The notes: generated from the sequence alone by a model not told the origin. DNA of 64,000 bases from Candidatus Altimarinota bacterium (GCA_943356435.1 CALREY010000005.1:20481-84480); one strand, 5' to 3'; shown: positions 1-12,448, numbered from the stretch's first letter. Numbers and translations: made by a program.

Positions 1-2
1 CT

Positions 3-785
3 TTAAAAATAAAAAATAAAGATAATACTGCAAAATATGAATCATTATCATATTTACAAAAAAATGTTATGAATGAATTGTATAAAATAAATAGTACAAG
101 TAAAAAAACTACACATACTCCTAAAAAAACAATAGTAGTGCAAAATCCAGTAATAATAGAACAACCACCTGTTGTTATTAAACAGCCTGTAGTTACTCAA
201 CCTCCTGTTGTAAATGTAAAAACTCCTGTTGTTGATAATTCTTCTTGTCCAACTTACTATATACATAAAGATATAAATGCTTCTACATTTTGGGTTTGAG
301 AATGAGCAGATGCATCTAATTGATATATCTCAAATGTACAAAGTGCTTGGGATGGATTATGGTATGAACATTTCAAAAATTGAACTGAAAACAAATTTTA
401 TATAGCCCTTCCATATAATGATTTTGATGCAAACTGAAATAGAAGAAAAGATGTTGTAAATATACCTTGGTATAATAGTAATATTAAATCTACTGAATCA
501 GTAGTAAAAAATAAATGGGTTAAGGTAGAATATAACTGAAAAGTTGCTTATGGACAATGGGAGGATGTATGACCATTTCACGAAGATGATTTTAATTATG
601 TATTTGGTACAAGTAAACCAAAAAATAAAACATTATTAAATGCATGAATAGACCTATCACCTGATTTAGCTAATTTTATCTGATTTAACTGAAGTTGAAA
701 AGTAAATTGGAACTTTATAGCAGATAATTGTGTGCCAAAATGAGATTGGACAAAAACAATTACTAAAAATGGTATATATTGGTAA
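3..785 (+). CDS. Secreted protein with double-psi beta-barrel-like C-terminal domain (5' partial)
   Basis: Open to the left edge, so the start lies outside; 260 residues are visible when TGA is read as Gly. A Pro/Val-rich linker with repeated QPPVV-type units (about residues 45-78) leads to a Cys/Trp-rich globular domain. Its end has the signature VGPFHEDDF ... VFG.(S)KPKN ... AGIDLSPDL, which resembles the double-psi beta-barrel (RlpA/expansin-like) fold in which an Asp and the GIDLSP turn shape the active groove. That fold assignment is from memory of the family pattern, not a search. Role inferred: extracellular, perhaps binding or remodelling cell wall. It ends just before a strong terminator. 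Confidence 0.6.
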
Positions 786-790
786 AACAA

Positions 791-819
791 AAAAACTCTA
801 GCTAAGCTAGAGTTTTTTT
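791..819. terminator. Rho-independent terminator, shared by convergent genes
   Basis: Perfect 7-bp stem CTCTAGC/GCTAGAG with a TAA loop, flanked by A-run and T-run, between the converging ends of the beta-barrel gene and the deacetylase gene; works in both directions. Confidence 0.9.
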
Positions 820-826
820 ATGAGTA

Positions 827-1801
827 TTATCATTTTCTATTATTAACAATTTCAATATTAAGATTATTAAATTTATCTGCATTAATAGTCCTATCAAAAA
901 AATCTATTTTTGATCATTCTGACTTTAAATGATTATAATAATCTTTCATCGTAGTAAAAGTATATCATTCTTGTTCTAATTTTTCTATAAGTTCAATATA
1001 TTTAGCATATTTAACTTCATCCAATACTCATATATCGTTAACATAATCTTGAGGATGCAACATGATAATTGCAAATCATTTTTCAATTACACTCTTACTT
1101 GTTAAATCAAGTATAGTATTCATATCATTTACTTTTTTCTTATCAAACAAGTAAGTAGAAACAGTATAATCAAAATATGATTTTCATTCTCAAGATATTA
1201 TTTTGAAATTCTTTGATTTAGTTGCATCTATAGTACCAGTAGAATAAACATTATCAGGTGGTATAAAAGTAGTGATATTATCATCAGTAATACTTTTTAT
1301 TTGCTCTAATCATGCATCTAATTTTATTGATGCTTCACTAGCTGATAAATCTTTGAACTCAGGAAAATCTTGTCTATTATTAAATCAGTGCAATGCAATC
1401 TCTAAATTACATTTATTTGATTTCAAATAATCAATAATAATATTATCGGTATCCAAATTCATAGGAATTAATCCAAGAGTAAAAGGTATTTTTCTCTTAA
1501 ATCAGTCATCCATCATTTTTATTCAAACATCCCTTAAATATGAAGCTTGAATATCATCAATTCTTAATATAACATATTTTTTATTTGGATTTATTTTTCA
1601 GTCATTAAAACACATATGTATTTTTTTCAATACTGAAAAATTATTTTCTTTTACACTATTTTTTGCTAATAAAGTTATTTGACTAGCAAAAAACACAATA
1701 ACAAGTAATATAATTAAAGCATGTATAGGTTTTTTAATTATCCGATTTACTATAATTACTATTACATGAAAAATGAAAGTCCCTCATCAATTCGGCATCA
1801 T
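827..1801 (-). CDS. Membrane-anchored polysaccharide deacetylase-like protein
   Basis: 324 aa. A hydrophobic segment near residues 20-45 anchors the protein. The following domain has NodB/DUF2334-type motifs: RIDDIQ (metal-site Asp pair, about residue 80), ALHGFNN (metal His), FIPPDN and IMLHPQDY (catalytic His region near the C terminus). Such enzymes remove acetyl groups from N-acetylated sugars. It starts 10 bp after the stop of the upstream GT2 glycosyltransferase on the same strand, so the two probably form an operon for an exopolysaccharide, in the manner of PgaC/PgaB. Two ATGs are adjacent at the start; the first is taken. The precise substrate is inference. Confidence 0.75.
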
Positions 1802-1810
1802 AGCTATCTC

Positions 1811-2839
1811 TTAAATATTAATATTTCTCCTTTCAGGCTTAAACCATACTAAACTTTTATTATTTTTTATAATTTGTTTATAAAATTCTGTTACGAAAAC
1901 ATAAGAATTTATAAATGTAAAAATTATCATAAAAAATGAATAAAAAAACAAATCAATTCTTTTTCTCTTGATAGCTCAATAAAGTCACAACAATGTTGAA
2001 TATGTATAAAAAAGAATTAATCAATTAAGATACATTTTCAAATTTATAAATGGTAATATTAATACCATAAAAGAAAAAACAAGCCCCTCAATGTATGATA
2101 TAGATAATTCAAAAATGAAGAAAAACTTATTTACATCAGCAAAATGTTTTTTTAGACATTGCCAACCTCATCATTGCCATCTTTTTAATTGATAAATATA
2201 TGCTTTAAGTGTATCTGGATCTTGTGTATATACAAATGCTTTATTATTAAAAAGTATATGTCTTGATTTTTTATAATTATTTATTTTATATGAAAAATCT
2301 AAATCCTCTGCAATTGTATCATGATCAAAAGTTACATGATTTTTAAAAAAATTTGTTTTAAATCAAGTTGCACAACCTGGCATTACTAAAATGGAATTAA
2401 TAATAGCTTGAGCTTTTTTATGTATATCTTGTCATATAATATACTCTAATTCCCTGCAAGCTGTAACCCAATTTCCTCTCATACTTACAACATAACCACA
2501 TACAGCAACTGAATGTTTTGAATTTTTAAATGATTTTTCAATTTCTTCAATAAAATGTTTATCTAGTATAGTATCTGCATCAGTAGCTATAAATATATCA
2601 TCAGTTACATGACTAATAGCAATTTGTTGAGCATGACTTTTATTTCAAGTATTCTTTGTTAAATGAACTCATTTTACTTTTTTTCAAAATGAATCAATAA
2701 TTTCTCAAGTTCTGTCTTTGCTACCGTCATTCACAACTATTATATGATCTGCAGGTCTTGTTTGATTAAGACAAGATTTTAAGCACGATCAAATAGTTTC
2801 TTCTTCATTATACGCTGGTATAATAATAGATATTTTCAT
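1811..2839 (-). CDS. Family 2 glycosyltransferase, membrane-embedded
   Basis: 342 aa. GT-A fold motifs are in order: IPAYNEEETIGSCL near the N terminus, VVNDGS, DADT (DxD metal site, about residue 95), AEDLDF (catalytic acid region) and QLKRWQ (the QxxRW motif of processive beta-glycosyltransferases). The C-terminal third has at least three membrane helices. This architecture fits a processive polysaccharide synthase of the IcaA/PgaC type that polymerises and exports a sugar chain. It lies directly upstream of a polysaccharide deacetylase in the same direction. Polymer identity cannot be read from sequence. Confidence 0.85.
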
Positions 2840-3035
2840 AAATTAATATTGTTTAAGTTGCATAATAATTTCTAATTTACAATATTTTTTATTAAATTCT
2901 TTAATTATTAAGTAATAATTTGTTCTATGTAATTCGAATAAATTTAATCTTATATATAATATAAAATTTTAATAAATATAATGACTATATAATATAACAT
3001 TTTTTAAAAAGTCAACTATATATATTATTATATGT

Positions 3036-3072
3036 CAAAAAAAAACATTAATTTAGTATTAATGTTTTTTTG
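3036..3072 (-). terminator. Terminator downstream of dnaE
   Basis: Stem AACATTAAT / ATTAATGTT with short loop and T-run on the minus strand, 3 bp past the dnaE stop. The 2840-3035 stretch between this and the glycosyltransferase start is plain AT-rich sequence with nothing else recognised. Confidence 0.8.
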
Positions 3073-3074
3073 AT

Positions 3075-6000
3075 TTAATTCCATTTATCATTACACCAAT
3101 TTTTAATTAAGTCTATGTCTTTTAAACTCATCTTTGTATCTATTTCTTGTCCTCTAAGATTTAGAAATATTTTTATATATCATTCTGATAAACTTTGCAT
3201 AAATGATTTCAATTCCAATAAATTTTCTTTCTTTGCATGACTAGGAATAATTATAATATATTTATCATCCATTATTTCATCTAATTGTTCTGATTTGTTC
3301 TCTCGGATTTTTTCTTCTAGTTTTTCTTCGAAATTTTCTGGCATAATAGAACAATTATCATTTGTTTCATCTATTATACAATCTTTATCTATTGAAGAAG
3401 TTTCAAGCGGAATAAATTCTCATACTTCTTCGATTTCAGTTTTATTTAATGTACTATTTATATATCTCTTAGAACTATCAAATAATCATAAATCTTTAGC
3501 TTGTTCACGAACCATAGAAATTGTTGCTACTTTTATATCACGAGCCTGTATAGACTTTCTTCCATATTCAAAATTTATACTAAGTGATCAGTTAACAATT
3601 ATGATTTTGTCTATGTCCAACTTGTCTTTATAAGTGTCTACATCTTTTGGGAATATTACTACTTCGAAATCATAATCATATCACTCACACTTCAAAAAAA
3701 TCATTTGTTTACCTGTCTTTGTCACTATTTTTCTCATGTCTACAATTACTCAAACAGCTTGAACTATTTCCTCTTTTCTTTCTTTTTTTTCTGTCTTTTC
3801 TGCTTTCTTTTTTTGCTCTTCTCATTCTATTCACATCTCTAGTTCTTTCTTTAAATCCTCTTCAGAAATATATTTTTCAGGGTTTTCTTTTTTGTCTAAT
3901 TCTAATAATTCTAGCATGTCCATTTTTAACTTATTTGTATTGTTACTTCTTCTTACACAATACCTTTTTAGTCAATCTAGTGCATGTCCAGAAACAGCAA
4001 ATCAAATCATATCTTTTTCTCCTTTTAGCATTTCTTCATATGAGAATTCTGGCACATCTACCAATTCCAATTTTTCTTCGAAATCAGTACTATTATCAAA
4101 CAATCATATCTGACTTGTTTCTTTCTTTTTTTCATCTTTTCTACAAAATCTAATCAAATCTTCAATACTTTTAAACATTCTATTTCTTACTCAAAATTGA
4201 TCCATAGATCAAGACATAATCAATGCTTCAAGCGATTTCTTATTTATTACTTCTTTCCCTGATATTTCTACGAAATTCTCAAGAGTATCAAATCTACCAC
4301 CAGCTTCTTCTCTAGCATTTATGATCCTATCAATTGGTCAATCTCATATTCACTTGATAGCTTTTAATCAGAATCTAATATTTTTATCATCAATATAAGT
4401 GAACTGTTTCATTGACTCATTTACACTTGGTGGTAAAACTGAGATTCATTTAGATTCACATTCACCTACTTCTAATACAATTCTCTCCATACTTTCTGAA
4501 TCAGATACCATCAAACTAGTCAAAAATTCAGTAGGAAAATATGCTTTTAAATAAGCCGTTTGATAAGCTATAAATGCATAACATGCTGCATGCGATTTAT
4601 TAAATGAATAATTAGCAGCAGGCATTATCATTTCAGTATATATATAGTTTGTAGTTTCAGGTTTGTACTGTCTATATGCTTTTCATTTATCTATAAATTC
4701 TTTTTTAAGAGCTTCGATTACATCCAATTTCTTCTTTCAAACTCATCTTCTTAGCAAATCTGCTTCTCATAGAGAAAATCAAGCCATATATTGAACTATA
4801 AACATCAATTGTTCTTGATATACTGCGATTCAATAACTTACATCTAGTATAGGAGCTAAGTCTTCATCTAGTTTTCTTTTTTCTTCTAATATATCTTCCT
4901 CAGGATATCAAGCATCTTCTAATATTTTTCTCAAATCATCTGTTAGATATTTCAATTCTTTTCTTTTGTATTTTACATCGATATATGTAGGAATATATGC
5001 AAGTGGACCTGGTCTATACAATGATACCATCGCTATCAAATCTTCGAAGCTATCTGGAGCTAAGTCTTTTAAGTACTTTCTCATACCATCAGATTCAAAT
5101 TGGAATACTCATGTAGTATCACCATTTGCAAAGATTTTAAATACTTTTGGGTCATTTAAATCTATGTCCAATATGTCTACATCTATAGTCTTATTTGCCT
5201 TTATTATGCCTTGAGCTCTCTTTATAACTGTCAAATTTCTTAGTCACAGGAAGTCCATTTTAAGAAGTCATAAATCTTCTAATGGATATGCTGAATATTG
5301 AGTTACAACTGCTTCTGCATCTTTTGGTGGATGTTGTAGAGCTGTAAACTTCGTCATAGACTCAGGAGCGATGATAACCGCACAGGCATGCACTCACAAT
5401 TGTCTAACATTTCATTCAATCTTTAATGCATTGTCAATTATTTCTTTATATTTTGGATTTGTTTCATAGGCTTCTCTGAACTCTATACTATCTTCTAATG
5501 CTCATCTCAATTTTGTACCTGGTTTTTCGGGTATTAACTTCGCTAGGTTGTTCATTTCTGCAAAAGGTATACCAAATACCCTTCATACATCTTTCACTGC
5601 TGCACGGGCCGCAAAAGTACCAAAGGTACATATATTTACTACTCTGTCAGCTCAGTATTTTTCACTACAGTACTTTATAACTCTATCTCTTTCAGTATCA
5701 GCGAAGTCTGTATCGATATCAGGCATCGATACTCTGGCAGGATTCAAAAATCTCTCAAAAAGTAATTTATATGGTAATGGGTCTATATCTGTAATACCCG
5801 ACAAAAATGCCATCAGTGATCAAGCAGCTGATCATCTACCTGGTCAAACTGGAATATCTTGGGATCTTGCCCAGTTGATATAATCTGCAACAATCAAGAA
5901 ATAAGCATCAAATCACATCTCATGTACTACTACCAATTCGTACTCAAGTCTCTCAATCTTGTCTTGAATATCTTGAGTGAATGTAGACAATATTTGTTTC

Positions 6001-7154
6001 TTTTCTTCTGAATAATATGTTATAGAAAGGGCTTTTAGCTCCTCTGGAGAGGTTTCTGTCAATTGTTTTGTCAAACTTGGTTTGTCCAACTTCTGTACTA
6101 GTTTGAATATAATATCTCTTGGTATTTTTTCTTTGTATCTCCAATTTAATCATGCAAAAGAAAGATATCTCAAATACCATTCATCACTAGTAAGTTTTTT
6201 TATATAATTTTCTTTATCTCATCATTTTGCTTCATTATAATATTGGTCTTTTTCTACTTCTAATGATTCTTCATATATTTTTTGATGTTCATCTGGTAAC
6301 TCAAAAGTAGGTATTAAGATTCATCCTGTTTCTATCTTGATATTTACCATTTCTGCTATCTTCACAGTATTTTCTAATGCTTGAGGTATAAACCCAAACA
6401 TTACTTGCATTTCATATTCATCTAGAAAAGAATAATCACCATTTATAAGTGTTGGTCTATCTGGATTATCTAGTTCATGTCATGTACCTAATGCTTTAAT
6501 AACATCCTGGGTTTTCTTATCTTCTTTATCTATATAGAAACAATTATTTGTAGCAACTACTGGGATATCATAATTATTATGTATTTCTATCAATTTATCT
6601 GTTACCAATCTTTGTTTCGGTATATCATCATGATACATCAATTCTAAATAATAATTCTCTATTCAAAACAAGTCTTGATATTCTCTTATTTTTGATACTA
6701 CTACTTCATCTGGCTTACCAGAAAGTATATAATAAGGTATTTCTCATGATATTGGTCATGATAAACAAACAATTTCCAAGTCTTGTTGCTCGTTTTTTAG
6801 ATCTACTATATCATTGAAATCTATTTTTGCAGTTTTTCCTGCATTATCCAAACTAGCTTTTGATGTCAGAGTAAGTATATTATGATATCATTTTAGGTTT
6901 TTTGCTAACAATACCAATTTATGATTAATTTTTTCATCAAGTGAAGAAGTAACATAAATCTCTGTTCACATTATTGGCTTTATTCAAGCATATTTACACT
7001 CTTTATACAGTTCATGACAACCGTGAACATTTGAAGTATCAGTTATTGCTACTGCTGTCATTCATAGTTCTACGGCTTTTTTTACATAATCTTTTGGTTT
7101 AGGTAGTCACTCCAAAATAGTATAATGCGAATGGTTATGTAAATGTATAAACAT
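3075..7154 (-). CDS. dnaE: DNA polymerase III alpha subunit
   Basis: 1359 aa, replicative DNA polymerase of the C family. An N-terminal PHP domain opens with [13 protein letters not shown]. The palm carries PDIDTDF (two catalytic Asp, about residues 475-482) and LLKMDFLGLRNL (third Asp, about 637). The fingers include YQEQLM and the conserved block [21 protein letters not shown]-terminal OB-fold ([16 protein letters not shown], about 1060) precedes a short tail. No 3'-5' exonuclease insert is seen, so this is DnaE, not PolC. The frame contains many TGA codons at conserved glycines (for example GLLKMDFLGLR). No Shine-Dalgarno sequence precedes the ATG. It stands alone between terminators. Confidence 0.97.
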
Positions 7155-7232
7155 AAATAAAGGTTATAATTAATAAAATTCTAATGCATTGTAATAATTT
7201 TTTGTAATTATTCTAGTTTTTTATTTAAAAAC

Positions 7233-7258
7233 AAAAACTAGACAATTGTCTAGTTTTT
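7233..7258 (-). terminator. Terminator at end of lysS
   Basis: Perfect inverted repeat AAAAACTAGACAATTGTCTAGTTTTT overlapping the last bases of lysS; T-runs on both strands. Confidence 0.85.
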
Positions 7259-8843
7259 ATATTTTTTCCTCATTTTTATCACTTTTCATAAGTGGGAATA
7301 ATACTACATCTCTCAGATTTTCTTGTTCTGTTAATAGTGAAACTATTCTATCTATTCACATTCACCAACCAGATTGGCAAGGCATAGCGTATTCCATAGC
7401 AAGTACGAAATCATCATCTCCTGAAGTAGCTTCTTCATCTCATTTTTCTATTGCTCATGATTGTGCATCGAAATTATCTTGTTGTACTTTTGGGTCAACA
7501 AGCTCACTATAAGCTTTTAATACTTCCCATCCATTAACAACTAGTTGAAATTGTTCTACCATATTTTCATCCATATCTGATTGACGTGCCAACGGTTGCA
7601 TTAATTTAGGATAGTTATATACAAAAGCAGGTCAAGTAATACTTGGTCTAAGTACTTTTTTATACAAATAATCTATAAGAGTTGGTACTACCATTTTATC
7701 CATTCATTCAAATTGGATTCATTTAGATTTTATATCTTTTATTAGTTTTTCCTCATCTCAGCTTTTATAAGTACTTACATCTAGTCCTGAAGCTTTTTTC
7801 ACTCACTCTATATAGTCTATTCTTTGCCAAGGAGTAGTGAAATTTACCATTCTAGGATTTCAATCTTTATCTTTGATTTCTACTTCTTTATTTATATCCA
7901 ATTTATTAAATATATAGTCAAACATATCCTCTGTGAACTTCATATTGTCTTCATAATTCCACCATGCAGCATAATGTTCTACAGCAGTGAATTCTTGCAT
8001 ATGAGAAGGATCTGATCATTCATTTCTATAATTTTTCCCTATTTCAAATACTCTTTCGAATCTACCTACAGTAGCTTTTTTCAGACCTGTTTCAGGAGCA
8101 ATTCTCAAGAAATAATCTTCATCGAAATCATTATGATGTGTAATAAATGGCTTAGCTGCTGCTCATGAAGCACTATTACCTAATACAGGAGTTTCTATTT
8201 CTAGGAAATCATTTTGCCAATAAAATTCTCTAATAGCCTTTACGAAATTACTTCTAAATCTAAATCTATCATATGATTCTTCATTTGTAATCAAATCTAG
8301 GTATCTTTGTCTATAAATAGTCTCTTTATCATGTAATCAGTGGAATTTTTCAGGTAAAGGTCTAACTGCTTTACTAAGTATTTGAAATTCTTTTACAAAT
8401 ATAGTTAGTTCACCATGTTTAGTTAAAAACAAATCTCAAATAACACCTATAATATCTCATACTTGGCAAAATTTTTCAGCTATTTTGTAAGCAGTTTTTT
8501 CTTCTCCTGCTAATTCTATACTATCTACTACTTTTCTACCAGTATTGAAATGCACTTTATCTTTTTGAAAACATATTTGAATATCTCAAGTATTATCTCT
8601 AAGTTTAGCAAATACCAGTTTTCACATACCTCTACTTTGCATTATTCTACCTGCTGTTTTGAATTCTCCTACTGATCAATGTTCCATCAAAAAATCCACT
8701 TCTTTCAAGTGTTTTTCTGATACTTCTCTGATATTTTCTACATTTTGTTTACCTCTATAATTATTAGCATAACAAATAACTCATGCATCCTTTAAATCTT
8801 GTATCTTTTGTTGTCTATCAATAGACTCCTTTGAGTAATCCAT
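7257..8843 (-). CDS. lysS: Lysyl-tRNA synthetase, class II
   Basis: 528 aa; charges tRNA-Lys in the cytoplasm. The N-terminal OB anticodon-binding domain (about residues 55-150) includes [17 protein letters not shown]. The class II core follows: motif 1 region IRQFY-like with FLEIETPVL, motif 2 [17 protein letters not shown], and motif 3 [13 protein letters not shown] near the C terminus. Length is normal for bacterial LysS. The start ATG is followed by DYSKES; the upstream 16 nt are AT-only, without a ribosome-binding site. The stop lies inside a terminator hairpin. Single-gene unit between dnaE and a small hypothetical gene. Confidence 0.97.
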
Positions 8844-8941
8844 TTTATTTTTAGTTAATTATGTAATCTATAGTATTTTATAATGAAAAATACTTCAAAA
8901 GCAAGAAATAATAGGTATAAATTAACAAAAAAATAAAAAAT

Positions 8942-8974
8942 AAAAGACTAAGTAAATTATTACAAAGTCTTTTA
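8942..8974 (-). terminator. Weak terminator after the 64-aa gene
   Basis: AAAAGACT/AGTCTTTT stem with a 17-nt loop just past the stop of the small gene; modest strength. Confidence 0.5.
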
Positions 8975-8992
8975 GTTTAATTTGAGGAAAAT

Positions 8993-9187
8993 TTAAGCAG
9001 TAACTACTTCATCAGTATTATCAATAATTTGAAATAGTTCGCCACGTTTTCCATTTTTGGGCTTATCCAATAATGTTAATTTGCCATACTTATTAGTTAA
9101 CTCGTAATTTTCAGTTGGCGTTGGTACACCATCTGATAAATAAATAGTTGGCTTTCCATCAACATTATATACGTTACGTTTGTTCAT
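8993..9187 (-). CDS. 64-aa hypothetical protein with foreign features
   Basis: 64 aa, not recognised; soluble, rich in Lys/Asn/Thr, starting MNKRNVYNVDGK. It differs from every neighbour in four visible ways: all five glycines use GGN codons and none TGA; both arginines are CGT whereas the surrounding genes use AGA almost throughout; a Shine-Dalgarno GGAG sits 8 nt before the ATG; and a consensus -35/-10 promoter lies 45 nt upstream, giving a normal leader. These fit recent acquisition from a standard-code bacterium, phage or plasmid. With so few codons, chance is possible for the glycine count alone, but the combination is hard to dismiss. Confidence 0.7.
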   Translation of the reverse strand: MNKRNVYNVDGKPTIYLSDGVPTPTENYELTNKYGKLTLLDKPKNGKRGELFQIIDNTDEVVTA

Positions 9188-9195
9188 AATTATTA

Positions 9196-9260
9196 CTCCA
9201 TTTTTTGGTTTTTGTTTTTTTGTTGGACGAGAATTATAGAAAAAATATAAATTAAGTCAA
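9196..9260 (-). promoter_or_regulatory. Consensus promoter and Shine-Dalgarno for the 64-aa gene
   Basis: On the minus strand: TTGACT (9255-9260), 16-nt spacer, TATAAT (9233-9238), then GGAG (9196-9199) 8 nt before the ATG. This is the only clear Shine-Dalgarno start I found in the window. Confidence 0.7.
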
Positions 9261-9395
9261 ATTATATTTTACTAATTCAAAAACTTAACTACTTATGATA
9301 AAATATTATACTTTTTATTATTAGAAATCAAGTTTATAATTCTGTCAATACATATATTTTCCATAATATTGAAATTTATGATAATATTATTTTGT

Positions 9396-9401
9396 TATAA
9401 T
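9396..9401 (+). promoter_or_regulatory. -10 box close to the VirD4-like gene start
   Basis: TATAAT ends 14 nt before the ATG at 9416, so the expected 5' leader would be only about 7-8 nt. Confidence 0.5.
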
Positions 9402-9415
9402 TAAAACAAAAACAA

Positions 9416-12187
9416 ATGAGAAAGATATATATTGCAATGATTTGTTATTATTCACAAGTAAGACTTAGTTTTGCTTGATTAGTTAATAGTGGAAATACTG
9501 CAACAGCAACTAAAAATGTACAATCATGACCATGAATCATTGATTCCATTATAGATTTAATCATGAATATTTGATACTATATATTGATATGATTATTAAT
9601 AATAGTGTGAATATATGTATTAATAAAAACTATTAGATTTTTATTTGAAATATATTATGCTAAAAACTTAAGATATCTAAAAATATCACTACCAAGAGCA
9701 GATTCTAAACTAGATAAAGAAAGAGAAACAAAAAAAGACTTCAAAGAAAAAATATGAATGATGAGTATGTTTTACAAAGCAGTACACAAACTAGCAGAAG
9801 CATGACTTAGAGATACTTTTTTAAATAAAATATTCAAACACTCAAAAATATCACTTGAATTAGTATATGAAAACAATGAAGTAACATTTTACATTGTTAC
9901 TTATAAAACATATGTAAATCTAGTATCTCAACATTTAACATCTATATATAATGATGCTGAAATTATTATAGTAGATAAAAAAGACTATATAAACATCAAA
10001 CCTGAATGATATTCTATGAGATGAGCATCACTTAGTAAAGAACATGATGATGTATTCCCAATTAGAACTTTCAAATACCTAGAAGATGATCCAATAAACA
10101 ACTTTACAAATGTATTTGGATGATTAGGAAAAGAGGATAAAGCTGTTTACCAAGTAGTTATCAAACCAGATACAAATTTCAACAAATTAGCTAAAAAAGC
10201 TGCATGATTGGTATCAAAATGAAAATACAAAAAAAATAAAAAACAATCATTTTCTATTCTAGGATGGTTATGGAATCCAATAGTAGCAGTGATTCAAGGA
10301 CCAGACAAAATGGTAAAATCTTCAAATACTGCACCTTGAGCATCAGAATGAGATGCATATAAAATATTCAACCAAGCTGAAACTGAAGCACAAAAAATAA
10401 TGTGAGAAGCTGCTGGACAACCATTTTTTACTGCATCTATTAGAATACTAGTAAGTAGTAAAGACCACCAAAGTGCAAAAGATTGAGTACATGCTATAGT
10501 TGCTGCTGCATCTATATTTACAGATGAATACAACAATGCATTAGATAATCCTCAAGTGAGAGAAGATGCTCTACAATTCATCTTTACTCCACTTAGATAT
10601 TTCTGATTTAAATATAAATTGGTATGATTTTTTCAAGATGTGTCTTATTTTTCTATAGACGAGATATCGACACTATATCATATGCCAGATATAAACTACA
10701 ACAAATCACCGATTATTAAATGGTTAGAATACAAAAAATTACCAGTTCCTCATAATCTAAGATTTCCAAAAGAACCAACAATTTTAGAAGAAAAAGATGC
10801 AAATGGTAACAGTATACAAGTTCATAGACAATTAGGATGATTCCCTGTCTATAAAGACTGAGTATTATTAGGATGGAATGAATATAGAAACAAAAAAACA
10901 CCTGTCTACTTTTCTAGAAAAGACAGAGGTAGACATCACTATGTTATCTGAAAATCATGAGGTTGAAAATCAGTATTTATATGATATTTAGCTAGACAAG
11001 ATTTACGGAATGGTGACTGAGTTTGTGTTATTGATCCACATGGAGACTTGGTGGAAGATGTACTTGATTTCGCACCAAAAGAAAGAGCAAAAGATATAAT
11101 CGTTTTTGACCCAGCAGATACAGAAAGACCAATGTGACTAAATATGTTGGAAGTAGTTTCAACTGATCCAGAAGCAAGAAAAAGAGAAATGGATAGAGCT
11201 GCAATGGATGCAACTGAAATATTTATCAAAATATTTGGTGATGAAATATTTGGTCCTAGAATACAACACTATTTCCGTAATGGATGTTTGACACTGATGG
11301 AAGATGTAGAAGACGGATGAACACTTATAGATGTACCTAGACTTTTCGTAGATGATGCATTTATGAAATATAAAACATCAAAAGTAAAAAATCCAGTAGT
11401 TAAATCTTTCTGGGATCATGAATATGCAAATACTTGAGACAGAGAAAAACAAGAAATGATTCCTTATTTCAGTTCGAAATTTGGTCCATTTATTACAAAT
11501 ACAACTATTAGAAATATTATAGGACAACCAAAATCTGCTTTTAACATAAGAGAGATAATGGACAACCAAAAAGTATTATTAGTAAACCTATCAAAAGGTA
11601 AAATCTGAGCATTAAATGCACAATTATTATGATTGATATTCGTATCAAAAGTAAATATGGCTGCGATGAGTAGAGCTGATATACCTCAAGAAGAAAGAAA
11701 AGATTTCTTCATGTATGTAGATGAGTTCCAAAACTTCGCAACAGAAACATTCTGAGAAATATTATCAGAAGCGAGAAAATACCACTTAGCACTTATTATG
11801 GCTCACCAATTCATCGCACAAATAGGATGAAGCTGAGCTAAAAAATGAGACAAACCAAGTATCAAAGAAGCAGTATTCGGTAATGCCTGAACAATTATGA
11901 GTTTCAAGGTAGGTGCTGAAGATGCAGAATACATGGAAAAAGAATATGCACCACTATTATCACAACAAGATATTATATGAATAGCCAACTTTACAGCGTA
12001 TTGTAAACTAAACATAGATAATGCAACTACTAGACCATTTGATCTAAAAACAATATGGGATAATAATTATCAAAACAAAAAAATATCTGAAATAATAAAA
12101 GAGTATTCTAGAAAGAAATATGGTAGAAAAAAGAAATATGTAGATATGGAAATAGAGGCAAGACTAGGAATAAGTCCTACAGAATAA
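9416..12187 (+). CDS. VirD4/TraG-like type IV secretion ATPase
   Basis: 923 aa. One or two membrane helices near residues 55-85 are followed by a long N-terminal domain (to about 490) typical of CPR secretion ATPases and of unknown role. The motor domain has a Walker A GKSGGGKS (about residues 512-519, three of its four glycines encoded by TGA), CVIDPHGDLVED, and a Walker B FFMYVDEFQNF (about 763-773) followed by ARKYHLALIMAHQ. These are hallmarks of the HerA/FtsK-like coupling proteins that push DNA or protein through a type IV secretion channel. It leads a cluster of VirB2-like membrane proteins. No VirB4, relaxase or VirB8-10 homologue was recognised nearby, so conjugation cannot be claimed. 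Confidence 0.85.
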
Positions 12188-12195
12188 AAACACAT

Positions 12196-12225
12196 AAAAA
12201 CACACTAAAAATAGTGTGTTTTTTT
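12196..12225 (+). terminator. Terminator after the ATPase gene
   Basis: CACACTA/TAGTGTG stem with T7, 8 nt past the stop codon. Confidence 0.9.
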
Positions 12226-12283
12226 GCATTAGATATTTTAATATGCTAAAATAATAGTACATATTAATTAACAACCCCATATT

Positions 12284-12418
12284 ATGAACTCCATATTGAA
12301 ACTAATTGTTGTACTATCTCTTATTTTTACTCATTATACAGCTACTACTTATGCTGATTATGATACAGATGGTACTGAAGTAATTACTTTTAATTATATA
12401 ATTCAAGATACAATTTAG
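12284..12418 (+). CDS. 44-aa secreted peptide, sibling of the next gene's signal peptide
   Basis: 44 aa, with its own terminator. The first 24 residues are a signal peptide ending IFTHYTATTYA, almost the same as that of the 329-aa protein 220 bp downstream (also IFTHYTATTYA). The predicted mature part is only about 20 residues, acidic, starting DYDTDGTEV. Two readings fit: a real secreted peptide, or the remnant of a duplicated gene whose body was lost. Intact frame, own upstream AT-rich start region and own terminator favour expression. No family recognised. Confidence 0.5.
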   Translation: MNSILKLIVVLSLIFTHYTATTYADYDTDGTEVITFNYIIQDTI

Positions 12419-12448
12419 AAAAAAACACTCATTAAAGAGTGTTTTTTT
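12419..12448 (+). terminator. Terminator after the 44-aa peptide gene
   Basis: AACACTC/GAGTGTT stem, 6-nt loop, T7; begins right after the stop codon. Confidence 0.9.

Noticed and set aside
3075..7154. A row of short plus- and minus-strand ORFs and apparent pseudogene fragments across dnaE
   Set aside because: They arise from reading TGA as stop; with TGA=Gly one 1359-aa dnaE spans the region and the plus-strand ORFs are shadows.
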